Below, one piece after another: positions 20,547 through 28,498 of a stretch of 64,000 nucleotides of DNA. Source of the DNA: JAIBAC01 sp046331095 (GTDB taxonomy: Bacteria > Actinomycetota > Acidimicrobiia > UBA2766); NCBI GenBank assembly GCA_046331095.1, contig JAXLRM010000004.1, positions 186,001 to 250,000 of the forward strand, given 5' to 3'. Position 1 is the first letter of the stretch, and each line of letters opens with the position of its first letter. The position numbers and the translations under genes were made by a program. Under the pieces are notes generated by a model. It worked only from the letters and a program-made list of their open reading frames with translations, was not told where the DNA came from and searched no databases.

Positions 20547-21131
20547 TCAGGCGCGGGTGGCCTCGATCTCGATCTCGACCTTGACCTTCTTGCCGACGAG
20601 GACGCCGCCGGCGGCGAGGGGCTGGTTCCAGGTGAGGCCGAACTCCTCGCGGTCGAACTCGGTCCACGCGGAGAACGACGCCTTGGCGTTGTCCCACGGA
20701 TCCACGACGGCGCCGTCGAAGTCGACCTCGAGGGTCACGGGGCGGGTCACGCCCACGATCGTGAGCTCGCCCTCCACGCGCCAGTGGTCGTCGGACTCGG
20801 GGGCAACCGAGACCGTGCGGAACGAGAGCGTCGGGTGGTTCTCGACGTCGAGGAAGTCCGCGCTGACGAGATGCCCGTCGCGGCCGTCGTCGCCGGTAGT
20901 GATGCTCGCGGCTTGGATCGCGACCTCGACGCGGGAGTCCTCGGGGCGGTCGCCGATGACGAGGTCGACGTCGTAGTCGGCGAAGCGGCCACGGGTCTTG
21001 CCGACCATCAGGTGGCGCGCGACGAAGCCGACCGACGAGTGCGACTTGTCGACCTCCCAGGCGCCGGCAGCGGGCACGCTGCGGCCGTCGACGATCCGCT
21101 CGGCATCGTGGGTGGACTGGGTGGTTGCCAT
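20547..21131 (-). CDS. YceI family lipid-binding-type protein
   Basis: 194 aa. YceI domain: an extended lipocalin-like beta-barrel that binds polyisoprenoid or similar lipids in characterised members. The signature runs WEVDKSHSSVGFVARHLMVG, then RGRFADYDVDL, DFLDVENHPTLSF and GELTIVGVTRPVTL. No signal peptide, so probably cytoplasmic. ATG 21131 has AAGGAG upstream. Divergent from a MarR regulator across an unusually AT-rich 106-bp region, suggesting control by it. A second, distant paralogue is at 50154-50666. Confidence 0.9.
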   Translation of the reverse strand: MATTQSTHDAERIVDGRSVPAAGAWEVDKSHSSVGFVARHLMVGKTRGRFADYDVDLVIGDRPEDSRVEVAIQAASITTGDDGRDGHLVSADFLDVENHPTLSFRTVSVAPESDDHWRVEGELTIVGVTRPVTLEVDFDGAVVDPWDNAKASFSAWTEFDREEFGLTWNQPLAAGGVLVGKKVKVEIEIEATRA

Positions 21132-21159
21132 CGGGAGCTCCTTCGTGGGGAAGAACGCC

Positions 21160-21230
21160 TTGTCGTATGAATTGATACCACATAGATACTCTGAATTCAA
21201 ACTTTATTTCCCCCAACGCTGGGTTAGGGT
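21160..21230. promoter_or_regulatory. Divergent yceI/marR promoter-operator region
   Basis: AT-rich patch in a GC-rich genome. On the minus strand TTGAAT (21195-21200) and TATCAA (21172-21177) sit 17 bp apart as a promoter for yceI. A perfect 8-bp palindrome TGAATTCA (21192-21199) covers its -35, and a near-palindrome TATGAATTGATA (21166-21177) its -10. On the plus strand TAGGGT (21225-21230) lies 7 nt before the marR ATG. Operator role is inferred. Confidence 0.55.
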
Positions 21231-21237
21231 GTGTCCA

Positions 21238-21720
21238 ATGAGCGACGTGCGCTGGCTCGACGACGACGAGCAGAAGGCCTGGCGGGCATTCGTGACCGCT
21301 GCCGTGCTGATCACGCGCTCCCTCGACAAGGAACTGCGTGACGAGCACGGACTGTCCCTCGACGACTACGCGATCCTCGCGATGGTGTCGGAGTCACCGG
21401 CGCAACGGCTCCGTCTCGGTGAGCTCGCACAGGTCCTGCGTGTCCCGAAGGCCCATGTCACCTACAGGGTCCAGCGGCTGCGTGATCTCGGCCTCGTCGA
21501 CCGCGTCGGCTGCGCCGACGACGCCCGTGGCGCCTACTGCGAGTTGACGCCCGCGGGGCGGAAGGCGATCGAGGCGGCCGCTCCCACCCACGTGAGCGGG
21601 GTCCGTGCCCATCTGCTCGACCACCTGAGCGCCGACCAGCGTGACGCTCTCGGAGCGGCGTTCGCTGCCGTCCTCGAAGGTCATGCCGGCGCCTGCCCCC
21701 TCCAAACGCGGGCCGGATGA
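21238..21720 (+). CDS. MarR family transcriptional regulator
   Basis: 160 aa winged-helix regulator. The DNA-binding part is RLGELAQVLRVPKAHVTYR then LRDLGLVDR, followed by the wing and AYCELTPAGRKAIEAAAP; flanking helices make the dimer domain. Start ATG 21238 is 7 nt after a -10 box, so the mRNA is probably leaderless. Probably represses itself and the divergent yceI gene. Its stop codon lies inside the first copy of a 64-bp tandem repeat. Confidence 0.92.
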   Translation: MSDVRWLDDDEQKAWRAFVTAAVLITRSLDKELRDEHGLSLDDYAILAMVSESPAQRLRLGELAQVLRVPKAHVTYRVQRLRDLGLVDRVGCADDARGAYCELTPAGRKAIEAAAPTHVSGVRAHLLDHLSADQRDALGAAFAAVLEGHAGACPLQTRAG

Positions 21721-21846
21721 CGCGCTGACGGGCCACGTAGCCCGCGTTCGGGCGCGACGAGCGGCCCGCGAGTGGGCCGGATGACGCGCTGACGGGCCAC
21801 GTAGCCCGCGTTCGGGCGCGACGAGCGGCCCGCGAGTGGGCCGGAT
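21711..21846 (+). repeat. 64-bp tandem direct repeat (two copies plus a partial third)
   Basis: Units start at 21711 and 21775 and are identical by eye; a third starts at 21839 and is cut off after 8 bases. Each carries GCCCGCGTT and the first is preceded by AACGCGGGC, so the arms resemble family C. The first copy covers the last codons of marR; the third runs into the -10 box of the thioesterase gene. Confidence 0.85.
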
Positions 21847-21851
21847 AGGGT
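21846..21851 (+). promoter_or_regulatory. -10 box for leaderless thioesterase gene
   Basis: TAGGGT ends 6 nt before the ATG at 21858. It begins inside the truncated third repeat copy. Confidence 0.5.
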
Positions 21852-21857
21852 GGCGAA

Positions 21858-22691
21858 ATGGGCAACCGCTTCGTCGAGGACACCGCTGTGCGCTCCGTCG
21901 CCTGCGGGTCGGGCGGGGACCTCGACTGCTACGACGGCATCATCGACCCCGGCTGGTTCCTCGCCCGCGGCCCCGGCGGCGGCTACGTCGCCGCGATCAT
22001 GCTCCGCGCGCTCGCGGAATCCGTCGCCGACGCGTCGCGGGCGCCGAAGGCGTTCACGGCGCACTTCACCGAGACGGCCGAGCCTGGCCCGGTACGTGTG
22101 GAGGTCACCAACGTCCGCACCGGCAAGTCGGTCACCACACTCGAAGCCCGCATGCTCCAGGACGACCGCACGATCGCGGTCGCGATCGCGGCGTTCAGCT
22201 CGTCGCGGCCCACCCTGGAGTTCTGCGACCTCCGCATGCCCGAAGCCCCGCCGCCCGAGGAGTGCCCCGGCACGCCGCCGATGCCCTCGACCGAATCGCT
22301 CGTGGACCGCTACGAGTTCCGCTGGGCGATCGGCGACACGCCGTTCTCGCGATCCGGTGTCGCCCGGTGTGGCGGTTGGGTCAGGCTCACCGAACCGATG
22401 CGCCCCGACGCTGCACTGATCGCGGCGTACACCGACGGCTGGCCCCACGCCTTGTTCTCCCGGATCGGACCCGACGCCGGCATCGTGGCCGTACCGACGG
22501 TCGACCTCACGATCCACTTCCGCGAGCGGATGCCGCTTCCGAGCGCCCGCGAGACCGACTACTGCCTTGCCGTGTTCCGCACCGACGTCGCCGCGGACGG
22601 CTTCGTCGAGGAGGACGCGCAGGTCTGGAGCCGCGAGGGCGTGCTCCTCGCCCAGTCACGCTCGCTCGGGCGCATCGTCCTCGCCGGCTGA
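21858..22691 (+). CDS. Acyl-CoA thioesterase-like (double hotdog) protein
   Basis: 277 aa, the length of tandem-hotdog TesB-like acyl-CoA thioesterases. GPGGGYVAAIMLRAL is the first hotdog helix and GWPHALFSRIGP lies in the second; VDLTIHFRERMP is typical of the second domain's central strands. Likely hydrolyses acyl-CoA; chain length unknown. Its last 36 bp overlap the end of the SRAP gene on the other strand. Confidence 0.85.
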   Translation: MGNRFVEDTAVRSVACGSGGDLDCYDGIIDPGWFLARGPGGGYVAAIMLRALAESVADASRAPKAFTAHFTETAEPGPVRVEVTNVRTGKSVTTLEARMLQDDRTIAVAIAAFSSSRPTLEFCDLRMPEAPPPEECPGTPPMPSTESLVDRYEFRWAIGDTPFSRSGVARCGGWVRLTEPMRPDAALIAAYTDGWPHALFSRIGPDAGIVAVPTVDLTIHFRERMPLPSARETDYCLAVFRTDVAADGFVEEDAQVWSREGVLLAQSRSLGRIVLAG

Positions 22692-23405
22692 CTCCGCCTC
22701 GGCGAGCTCGCCGGCGGGCGCAGGGTCGAGCAGGTGTGGCCCGTTGTTGCGGACGTTGCCCACGGCACGTGCCACCGGGTACGCCTCCAGGAGGTCGTCG
22801 GCCGCAGGCACGAGGAGTTCCCGGAGCGCAGCCGTGTCGTGATTGGCGGGATCGAGCCACGCGTCCCAGGCGGACTGCGCCAGGATGACCGGCATCCGGT
22901 CGTGCACCGGCTCCATCGTCGAGTTCGCGGTCGTGGTCAGGATGCAAGCCGTGCGCACTGGGGCCGCTTCGGGGTCGGACCTGTCGCGCCACACCTCCCA
23001 CAGACCGGCGAAGGCGAGTGGTTCGTCGCTGCCGGCGCGGTGGAAGTAGCTCGGTTGCTTCAGCTTGGGGCCGTAGCGCCTCCACTCGTAGAACCCGTCG
23101 GCGGGAAGGAGGCAGCGCTTCGCCTTGAAGGCGTGGCGGAACGCGGGCTTCGTAGCGGCGGTCTCGGCCCGCGCGTTGATCATCCGGGCGCCGATCTTCG
23201 GCTCCTTCGCCCACGAGGGCACCAGGCCCCACCTCATCACGTCGAGGGTGCGCACCCCTTCGGGGGCGTCGACCACGGCGATGCGCTGGCTCGGCGCGAC
23301 GTTGTAGTTGTCGCCGAGCTCGGCGGCGGCACCGTCGAGGACCTCCACCTTGAAGAGCGCCGCGATCTTGGCGGGATCGCTCTTGGCGACGTACCTGCCG
23401 CACAC
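22656..23405 (-). CDS. SOS response-associated peptidase (SRAP/HMCES/YedK family)
   Basis: 249 aa. The family crosslinks to and shields abasic sites in single-stranded DNA. The catalytic Cys2 is exposed after Met removal (MCGRY), with NARAET, LLPADGFYEW and HDRMPVIL as conserved active-site blocks. GTG start at 23405, 6 bp after the stop of the upstream SDR gene, so the two are probably one transcript. The C-terminal 25 residues are acidic and overlap the thioesterase gene. Confidence 0.95.
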   Translation of the reverse strand: MCGRYVAKSDPAKIAALFKVEVLDGAAAELGDNYNVAPSQRIAVVDAPEGVRTLDVMRWGLVPSWAKEPKIGARMINARAETAATKPAFRHAFKAKRCLLPADGFYEWRRYGPKLKQPSYFHRAGSDEPLAFAGLWEVWRDRSDPEAAPVRTACILTTTANSTMEPVHDRMPVILAQSAWDAWLDPANHDTAALRELLVPAADDLLEAYPVARAVGNVRNNGPHLLDPAPAGELAEAESAGEDDAPERA

Positions 23406-23411
23406 GGGCGG

Positions 23412-24233
23412 TCAGCGCCCGGCCGTGCCGCCGAGGACCAGCGCCACCCCGAGGCGGTAGACCCACCAAGGGACGAGCCCCTGGGCCATGTTCTGGGGGT
23501 TGCGCGGGAACGTCGTGATGAACCTGGGCCGGCGCGATCCGATCAGGTCGACGGTGATCCGGGCGAGGTCGTCGGGATCGCCCATGCGCCTGGGGTCGAG
23601 CGCGAACTCGCGGGCCTTCTCGCCGAGCGCCACGTATCGCGACGTCGACTCGTCGTAGCCCTCGGCGCGTTCGAGCGACGTGTCCCAGATCGCGGTCCCG
23701 AACGCGCCCGGCCGCACCACGTGGACCGAGATGCCAGTCGGGCGCAGCTCCAGATCCATGGCGCGAGCGAAGCCCTCGAGCGCCATCTTCGACGCCGCGT
23801 AGGCCCCGATCACGGGAGCTGCTGCTGCGGCCGAATCCGAGCTGACCATGACGATGCGGCCCCGTGCGGCACGCAGGACCTCGCAGAGCTGCTGGGTCAC
23901 AGCAATCTGCCCGAAGAGGTTGACCTCGAACTGGGCGCGGATGTCGTCGAGGGGCTGTTCCTCGACGGGACCGGGATACGCGGTGCCGGCGTTGTTGACG
24001 AGGCAGTCGAGGCGGCCGCCGCACCAGGTGCGAGCCTCCGCGGCGAACGCCCTCGTGGACTCGGCGTCGGTCACGTCGCACAGGGCGGTCTCGATCCCCT
24101 CGGCCTCGAGGGGGCCACGGTCGCGCTCCTTGCGTACCGTGGCCAGAACCCGCCAGCCGCGGTGGTGCGCCTCCATCGCGATCGCGCGTCCGAGGCCCGT
24201 CGACGTCCCCGTCACGACCACGGTCTTTGTCAC
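23412..24233 (-). CDS. Short-chain dehydrogenase/reductase
   Basis: 273 aa classical SDR. Cofactor motif TGTSTGLG near the N-terminus, NNAG motif, and catalytic SerTyrLys set with YAASK. The C-terminus has a hydrophobic stretch (WWVYRLGVALVLGG) that may associate with membrane. Substrate unknown. GTG 24233 is chosen because AAGGAG lies 7 nt upstream; an ATG further out (24284) would overlap the divergent Nudix gene. Confidence 0.88.
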   Translation of the reverse strand: MTKTVVVTGTSTGLGRAIAMEAHHRGWRVLATVRKERDRGPLEAEGIETALCDVTDAESTRAFAAEARTWCGGRLDCLVNNAGTAYPGPVEEQPLDDIRAQFEVNLFGQIAVTQQLCEVLRAARGRIVMVSSDSAAAAAPVIGAYAASKMALEGFARAMDLELRPTGISVHVVRPGAFGTAIWDTSLERAEGYDESTSRYVALGEKAREFALDPRRMGDPDDLARITVDLIGSRRPRFITTFPRNPQNMAQGLVPWWVYRLGVALVLGGTAGR

Positions 24234-24264
24234 GAGCAGCTCCTTGGGAGAGACTCGGGCCAGT

Positions 24265-24789
24265 ATGGCCGACATCGCCCGCATGCGCTTCTGCCCTTAC
24301 TGCGCCACACCGCTGGCGGAGATCGAGCTCGAGGCCAAGGTGCGCCCGACGTGTCCCGCATGCGGGTTCCGCCAGTACGCGAACCCGGTCTCGGCCGTGA
24401 ACGCGGTGGTGGTGGTCGACGCGCACATCCTCCTGGTGCGGCGCGGCCGCGAGCCTTTCCTGGGCGTGTGGGCGCTTCCGGGCGGATTCGTCGACTGGGG
24501 CGAGGAGGCGGCTGCCGCCGCCGTGCGAGAGGCGCGCGAGGAGACAGGTGTCGAAGTCGGGATTGCAGCTCCACCTCTGGTGTTGACCGAGACCGAGGAC
24601 CCTCGCGGTGACACCCTCAACGTGAACTACCCGTGCGCCCCGCTCGCCGCCGGGATGCCGGCGCCGCGCGCCGGTGACGACGCCGCGGACGCGGCCTGGT
24701 GGCCACTCGACGCCCTACCCGCACTCGCGTTCGCGAACCACGAGCGGACCCTCGTCCAAATGGGACTCGTGGTTCGGGGGGCTCGATAA
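24265..24789 (+). CDS. Nudix hydrolase with N-terminal zinc ribbon
   Basis: 174 aa. N-terminal CPYC and CPAC pairs form a zinc ribbon as in NudC-like and related proteins. The Nudix box runs from GGFVDWGEE to REAREETGVEV and fits the GX5EX7REUXEEXGU pattern. Likely hydrolyses a nucleoside diphosphate linked to another group. Divergent from the SDR gene with 31 bp between starts. Confidence 0.9.
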   Translation: MADIARMRFCPYCATPLAEIELEAKVRPTCPACGFRQYANPVSAVNAVVVVDAHILLVRRGREPFLGVWALPGGFVDWGEEAAAAAVREAREETGVEVGIAAPPLVLTETEDPRGDTLNVNYPCAPLAAGMPAPRAGDDAADAAWWPLDALPALAFANHERTLVQMGLVVRGAR

Positions 24790-24823
24790 TGCGGCGCTCC
24801 GGCCTGCCGATTCTTGGTCCAGA

Positions 24824-25513
24824 ATGGTTACCGACGACCATCACCACGACGACAGCGGCGCGGCGGCCCACGCCCGCGCCGAAGCGATAGCGGCTGCGCT
24901 CGAGGCCGAAGCCGGAGCGCTCGACCGCTTGTGCCACGCTCTCGAGGTCCAGCGGATCCTGCTCGAACAGGCTCGCGCTGACCTGCTGCCGCAGGCGGGA
25001 CGTGATGTCGAGGACGCGATGGGTGCTGTCCGTAGCTCCGATCTCGTGCGCGCGGTGACCGTGTCGACCGTTGCAGCGAGCACCGGTCGATTCCCGACGC
25101 TCGGACGCATCGCCGCGTCGCTGGACCCCCCGTCGGCGACGGTCATGGTGGATCTCGGCCGCCGCCTCGAGCGCGCGCTCGCACGAGCCGTCGCCCTCGC
25201 CGACGAGAACCGGGCCCGTCTCGGGGCCGCACGTGACCTCCTGGCGGACGACGAGCTCGCGATGTGGGCTGCGCAGTGGGCCGAGGAGTTCGGCCACGCC
25301 GTCGACGAGCTTCACCGCCTCGTCGACGAACCGGCTCAACCGCAGCGCCAACTGGCCGACGTCGAGCGCGCCCTCTTCGCCGAGGAGGACGAGCGCCTCG
25401 CGCTCGCACTGGCCGACCTGCGCCTCCAAGCGGTCGCGTTCGAAGCGGCACTCGGCCTCTTGCAGACCGTCGGCTGCCGGCCCTTGCTCGAGTTCATCTC
25501 CGACCTCGACTGA
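24824..25513 (+). CDS. Helical coiled-coil protein, FlgN-like (tentative)
   Basis: 229 aa, Ala/Leu/Glu/Arg-rich and almost entirely helical. Residues about 20-60 and 120-160 have the heptad pattern seen in FlgN flagellar chaperones (LEVQRILLEQA, then ALADENRARLGAARDLL). A His/Asp-rich N-terminus (TDDHHHDD) is unusual. The link to flagella rests only on this weak resemblance and on the FliA-type sigma factor gene nearby; no other flagellar gene is in the window. Converges with the YyaC-like gene. Confidence 0.5.
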   Translation: MVTDDHHHDDSGAAAHARAEAIAAALEAEAGALDRLCHALEVQRILLEQARADLLPQAGRDVEDAMGAVRSSDLVRAVTVSTVAASTGRFPTLGRIAASLDPPSATVMVDLGRRLERALARAVALADENRARLGAARDLLADDELAMWAAQWAEEFGHAVDELHRLVDEPAQPQRQLADVERALFAEEDERLALALADLRLQAVAFEAALGLLQTVGCRPLLEFISDLD

Positions 25514-25539
25514 GCCGGGGCGGGCACCGGCGGGACGCC

Positions 25540-26133
25540 TCAGATGCGTTGGGGCTCGGGCACTTCGGGGCCTGCCGACAAAGAGGCGCCGACGGCACCT
25601 GCCAGGGCCACCGCAACCGTGTGCGCGACGTCACGCACGAAGCCGAGGCGTACGGAGCGGAGTCGCTCGAAGCCGAGCGGTCCGGCCTCGCACACAAGGG
25701 CGCTGATCGCGATGTCCCCGACGTGGGGGAGCTCGCGTCCGAAGGCGGCACCGGGTGCCAGCGGCCCGCGCCTCACCGAGATCCCACCGACAGGGTTACC
25801 CAGCGCCGCGTCGATTGCGACCGTGAAGCCTTCCACACCCCCGACGACGTTTGCCATGTTGGCGGCATGGAGCGGGTCGTCGAGCGTTCCGTAGACGACG
25901 AAGGGCCCCACCCCACTCAGGTACTCGCCGACCAGGGGTCCGAGACAGTCCCCGGTGGTCCGATCCGAACCGATCGCCATGACGTTGATGCGGTCGGCGA
26001 AGGTTGCCTCCCCCATCTGGGCGCGAAGGGTCGCGGCAAGGCGGACGTGTGCATCGGCACTGCTGAAGGTGACGACGTCGAGGTCGAGCGGCGCCTGGGT
26101 GTGCCTGCGCGAGAAGAACGAACTGGTGCGCAC
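25540..26133 (-). CDS. YyaC-like protein (DUF1256, germination-protease-like fold)
   Basis: 197 aa. Strong resemblance to Bacillus YyaC, which is related in fold to the spore protease GPR and to hydrogenase maturation proteases. Conserved blocks: IGSDRTTGDCLGPLVG, YGTLDDPLHAANM, IDAALG and LPHVGDIAI. YyaC is mainly known from endospore-forming Firmicutes, so its presence in an actinomycete is notable. GTG start without a clear ribosome-binding site. It follows the sigma factor gene on the same strand (112 bp gap). Confidence 0.8.
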   Translation of the reverse strand: MRTSSFFSRRHTQAPLDLDVVTFSSADAHVRLAATLRAQMGEATFADRINVMAIGSDRTTGDCLGPLVGEYLSGVGPFVVYGTLDDPLHAANMANVVGGVEGFTVAIDAALGNPVGGISVRRGPLAPGAAFGRELPHVGDIAISALVCEAGPLGFERLRSVRLGFVRDVAHTVAVALAGAVGASLSAGPEVPEPQRI

Positions 26134-26245
26134 GCATTGGTATTCGCCGCCGCCCGCTCACTTCTCCTGCCCGGTTTCTCACCGGCACGGGCCAGGGGAT
26201 CGGCGCGCCGACGGATCTGCCGGCGCCGTTGCCGGGGCCTGCGCC

Positions 26246-27250
26246 TCAGGCAACCTCGGCCGGCAACAGTCGGCCCTGCCGGCGACGCTCGGCGATCTCG
26301 TGCGACTTGGTCATGATGAGCTGCCAGCGCTCGCGATCGGAGTCGTCGCCGTCCTCGTCGACAGCCGCCAGCAGGTACGACAAGTCCAGGTTGACACGGC
26401 GCGGGCCGCCGATGCGTTGGCGGTAGTCCGATGCCGCCGCGACCTCCTCGTGGAACTGCGCGATGCGCTTGGCGCGCCGGCCCGGCTTGTCCTCCGGGGG
26501 CTCGACGTGCTCGGGGTCGAGCTGGGCGCTGATGGCGTCTCGCAGGAGCGCGAGGGCGGCGGAGTGGATCTGGCTCGCCCGGCTCTGGGTCACTCCGAGC
26601 AGGTCGCCGATGCGGGCCATGTGCATGCCGTCGAGGTAGTAGAGCGCGATGACCGTACGGGCCTGCTCGGGCAGGCAGTTGACTGCATCGACGAGGTATC
26701 CGGCGAGCTCCTTCTGCTCGATCACGTCCTCGGGCAGTGGCGCGCCGGTGTCGGCCAGCGAAGAGCCGATCGACTCGGAGTCGTCGTCACCGTTGTCCAC
26801 CGAGCCGCGGTCGAGGGCGAGCACGACCGACTGGACGAGTGCTCCCTGGTAGTGCTGGAGGTCGTCGACGGACATCTCGAGGTCGGCGGCGAGCTCCGCG
26901 CTGGAGGGTGTGCGCCCGAGCTCGCAGGTGAGACGCGTGGTCGCCTCGTCGATGCGCTTGGCCGCAGACCGCACCGAGCGCGGTGCCCAGTCGACGCTGC
27001 GGAGGAAGTCGATGATCGCACCGCGGACGCGCTCGGCGACGAAGGCCTCGAAGCGTACGCCGCGGTCGGGGTCGAAGCGACGTGCCGCTTCGACGAGGCC
27101 GAGCGTCCCGGCGGAGACGAGCTCGTCGAGCTCGACGTGGCGGGGTATGCCACTCGCTACTTGCACGGCGATCTGGCGCACGAGTCCGCGGTACTCCGGG
27201 AGGCGGTCCTCGATCGAGGTACGAGCAGATGGATCCTGAACCCGCTGCAT
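26246..27250 (-). CDS. FliA/WhiG-type sigma factor with C-terminal extension
   Basis: 334 aa. Region 2 (ELVSAGTLGLVEAARRFDP, about 43-61), region 3 (RTPSSAELAADLEMSVDDL, about 113-131) and region 4 (LPEQARTVIALYYLDGMHM, then GVTQSRASQIH) are clear. The group includes FliA for flagella and Streptomyces WhiG for sporulation. After region 4 at about residue 240 comes a 90-residue tail absent from FliA and WhiG, with basic then acidic patches. ATG 27250 has AAGGAG upstream. Target promoters unknown. Confidence 0.88.
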   Translation of the reverse strand: MQRVQDPSARTSIEDRLPEYRGLVRQIAVQVASGIPRHVELDELVSAGTLGLVEAARRFDPDRGVRFEAFVAERVRGAIIDFLRSVDWAPRSVRSAAKRIDEATTRLTCELGRTPSSAELAADLEMSVDDLQHYQGALVQSVVLALDRGSVDNGDDDSESIGSSLADTGAPLPEDVIEQKELAGYLVDAVNCLPEQARTVIALYYLDGMHMARIGDLLGVTQSRASQIHSAALALLRDAISAQLDPEHVEPPEDKPGRRAKRIAQFHEEVAAASDYRQRIGGPRRVNLDLSYLLAAVDEDGDDSDRERWQLIMTKSHEIAERRRQGRLLPAEVA

Positions 27251-27475
27251 TGGACGACGCTCCTTGCCGGTGGTGCTGCCTGCGCTGCGGCTTCTCTGGT
27301 TGTCGTCCGGTCGCGACCCTTTTGGAGATGAGGTGCGGGCACCGTTTTCGGCGCCCGGTCCGGCCTGGGACGCGCGTCCCACATATGGGTCCGCGGCCCT
27401 AGGACGCCCCCCCGAACGGACGTGCCGCTGGTAACGGACGTGCCGCTCAACGGGGGGGTCGGTAAGTCGGTAACG

Positions 27476-27596
27476 GACGTGGGGACGTGAGGTGGGTTGT
27501 GGACCCGTTTCGCGTCCCCACGTCGGTGGGTCGGGGGGTCGGTAACGGACGTGGGGACGTGAGGTGGGTTGTGGACCCGTTTCGCGTCCCCACGTC
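27476..27596 (+). repeat. Family A palindromic repeat, two tandem copies
   Basis: Copies at 27476-27524 and 27548-27596, 72 bp apart and identical in the 49-bp core. Each begins GACGTGGGGAC and ends with its exact reverse complement GTCCCCACGTC. Other copies are at 37605-37756 and 43191-43473. Confidence 0.9.
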
Positions 27597-27610
27597 GGGG
27601 GGTCGGGGGG

Positions 27611-27616
27611 TAACTT
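27611..27616 (+). promoter_or_regulatory. -10 box for ECF sigma gene
   Basis: TAACTT ends 6 nt before the ATG at 27623, right after the repeat pair; suggests a leaderless mRNA. Confidence 0.45.
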
Positions 27617-27622
27617 GCAGGG

Positions 27623-28180
27623 ATGGCAGATCGGGAGCAGTTCGAGGCGCTGGCGATGCCGCTGATGCCCCAGCTCTACCGTGCCGCTCTGCGGATGACG
27701 CGCAATCCCTCCGACGCCGAGGACCTCGTCCAGGAGGCGTACCTCAAGGCGTACCGGTCCTTCGACACCTTCACCGCCGGTACCAACCTCAAGGCGTGGC
27801 TCTACCGCATCCTGACCAACACCTACATCAACGTGTACCGCAGCAAGACGCGACGGCCGGCCGAGGTCGAGTACGACGACATCCAGGACCTCTACCTGTA
27901 CCGGCGCCTCCAGCAGGCCGGTCCTTCGGCGGAATCAGAGGTGATCGGGCGGCTGCAGGAGGGCGAGGTGATCGACGCCCTCGACTCGCTGCCCGAGATC
28001 TTCCGGATCCCGGTCATCCTCGCCGACGTCGAGGGGTTCCAGTACAAGGAGATCGCCGAGATCCTCGAGATCCCGATCGGGACCGTGATGAGTCGGCTGC
28101 ACAGGGGGCGCCGCGCGATGGAGAGGCAGCTTCACGACTACGCGGTCGAGCACGGCTACGTCGACGTGGGGACGCCATGA
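27623..28180 (+). CDS. ECF sigma factor, SigR/SigH group
   Basis: 185 aa. Region 2 (RNPSDAEDLVQEAYLKAYRS) and region 4 (GFQYKEIAEILEIPIGTVMS) are intact. The sequence closely resembles Streptomyces SigR and mycobacterial SigH, which control the thiol-oxidative stress response. It is followed by an overlapping gene for a RsrA-like anti-sigma factor (ATGA), the standard pairing. Target promoters in relatives read GGGAAT - about 18 bp - GTT; a near-match lies before clpC in this window. Confidence 0.92.
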   Translation: MADREQFEALAMPLMPQLYRAALRMTRNPSDAEDLVQEAYLKAYRSFDTFTAGTNLKAWLYRILTNTYINVYRSKTRRPAEVEYDDIQDLYLYRRLQQAGPSAESEVIGRLQEGEVIDALDSLPEIFRIPVILADVEGFQYKEIAEILEIPIGTVMSRLHRGRRAMERQLHDYAVEHGYVDVGTP

Positions 28181-28404
28181 TGGATTGCGAACGCGTCCAC
28201 CTGCAGGTGTTCCGCTACGTCGACGGCGAGTTGACCGCGTGGCGACGGGTCCGCGTGGAGCGGCACCTGCGCCGCTGCCCCGAGTGCAAGGGCGGAGTCG
28301 AGTTCGAGCGCCGCATCAAGATCGTCCTGAAGCGCTCGTGCGAGGTCGAGGTGCCCGAAGGACTCGCGGAGAGGATTCGGCGCGCCCTCGTCGAGGGCGA
28401 CTGA
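28177..28404 (+). CDS. RsrA-like zinc-binding anti-sigma factor
   Basis: 75 aa. Candidate zinc ligands Cys4, His30, Cys34 and Cys37 have the same relative spacing as Cys11, His37, Cys41 and Cys44 of Streptomyces RsrA, the redox sensor that releases SigR on disulfide stress. The core motif is HLRRCPEC. It is shorter than RsrA at both ends and ends in a helix probably contacting the sigma factor. Start ATG 28177 overlaps the sigma factor stop. Confidence 0.85.
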   Translation: MMDCERVHLQVFRYVDGELTAWRRVRVERHLRRCPECKGGVEFERRIKIVLKRSCEVEVPEGLAERIRRALVEGD

Positions 28405-28455
28405 GCGCCGACGTAGCGGTCGTCGAGGGCTTCGCTCGTCCGACCGGTGCCCAAC

Positions 28456-28461
28456 TAGGCT
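28456..28461 (+). promoter_or_regulatory. Possible -10 box for the protease/tilS operon
   Basis: TAGGCT lies 37 nt before the ATG of the small membrane protein, in the gap after the anti-sigma gene. The -35 is unclear. Confidence 0.3.
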
Positions 28462-28498
28462 CGGGCCGCAGATCCCGCTCGACGAGGAAGTGAGCCAG

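Larger units (their letters stand above)
27251..27622. other. 372-bp divergent intergenic region
   Basis: Lies between the FliA-type sigma gene (minus) and the ECF sigma gene (plus). It holds two direct copies of CGGACGTGCCGCT (near 27418 and 27437) and two tandem copies of the family A palindromic repeat. No further gene was seen. Confidence 0.7.

Noticed and set aside
22734..24426. Large overlapping frames on both strands across the SDR and SRAP genes
   Set aside because: No recognisable domain; SDR and SRAP with complete motifs explain the region.
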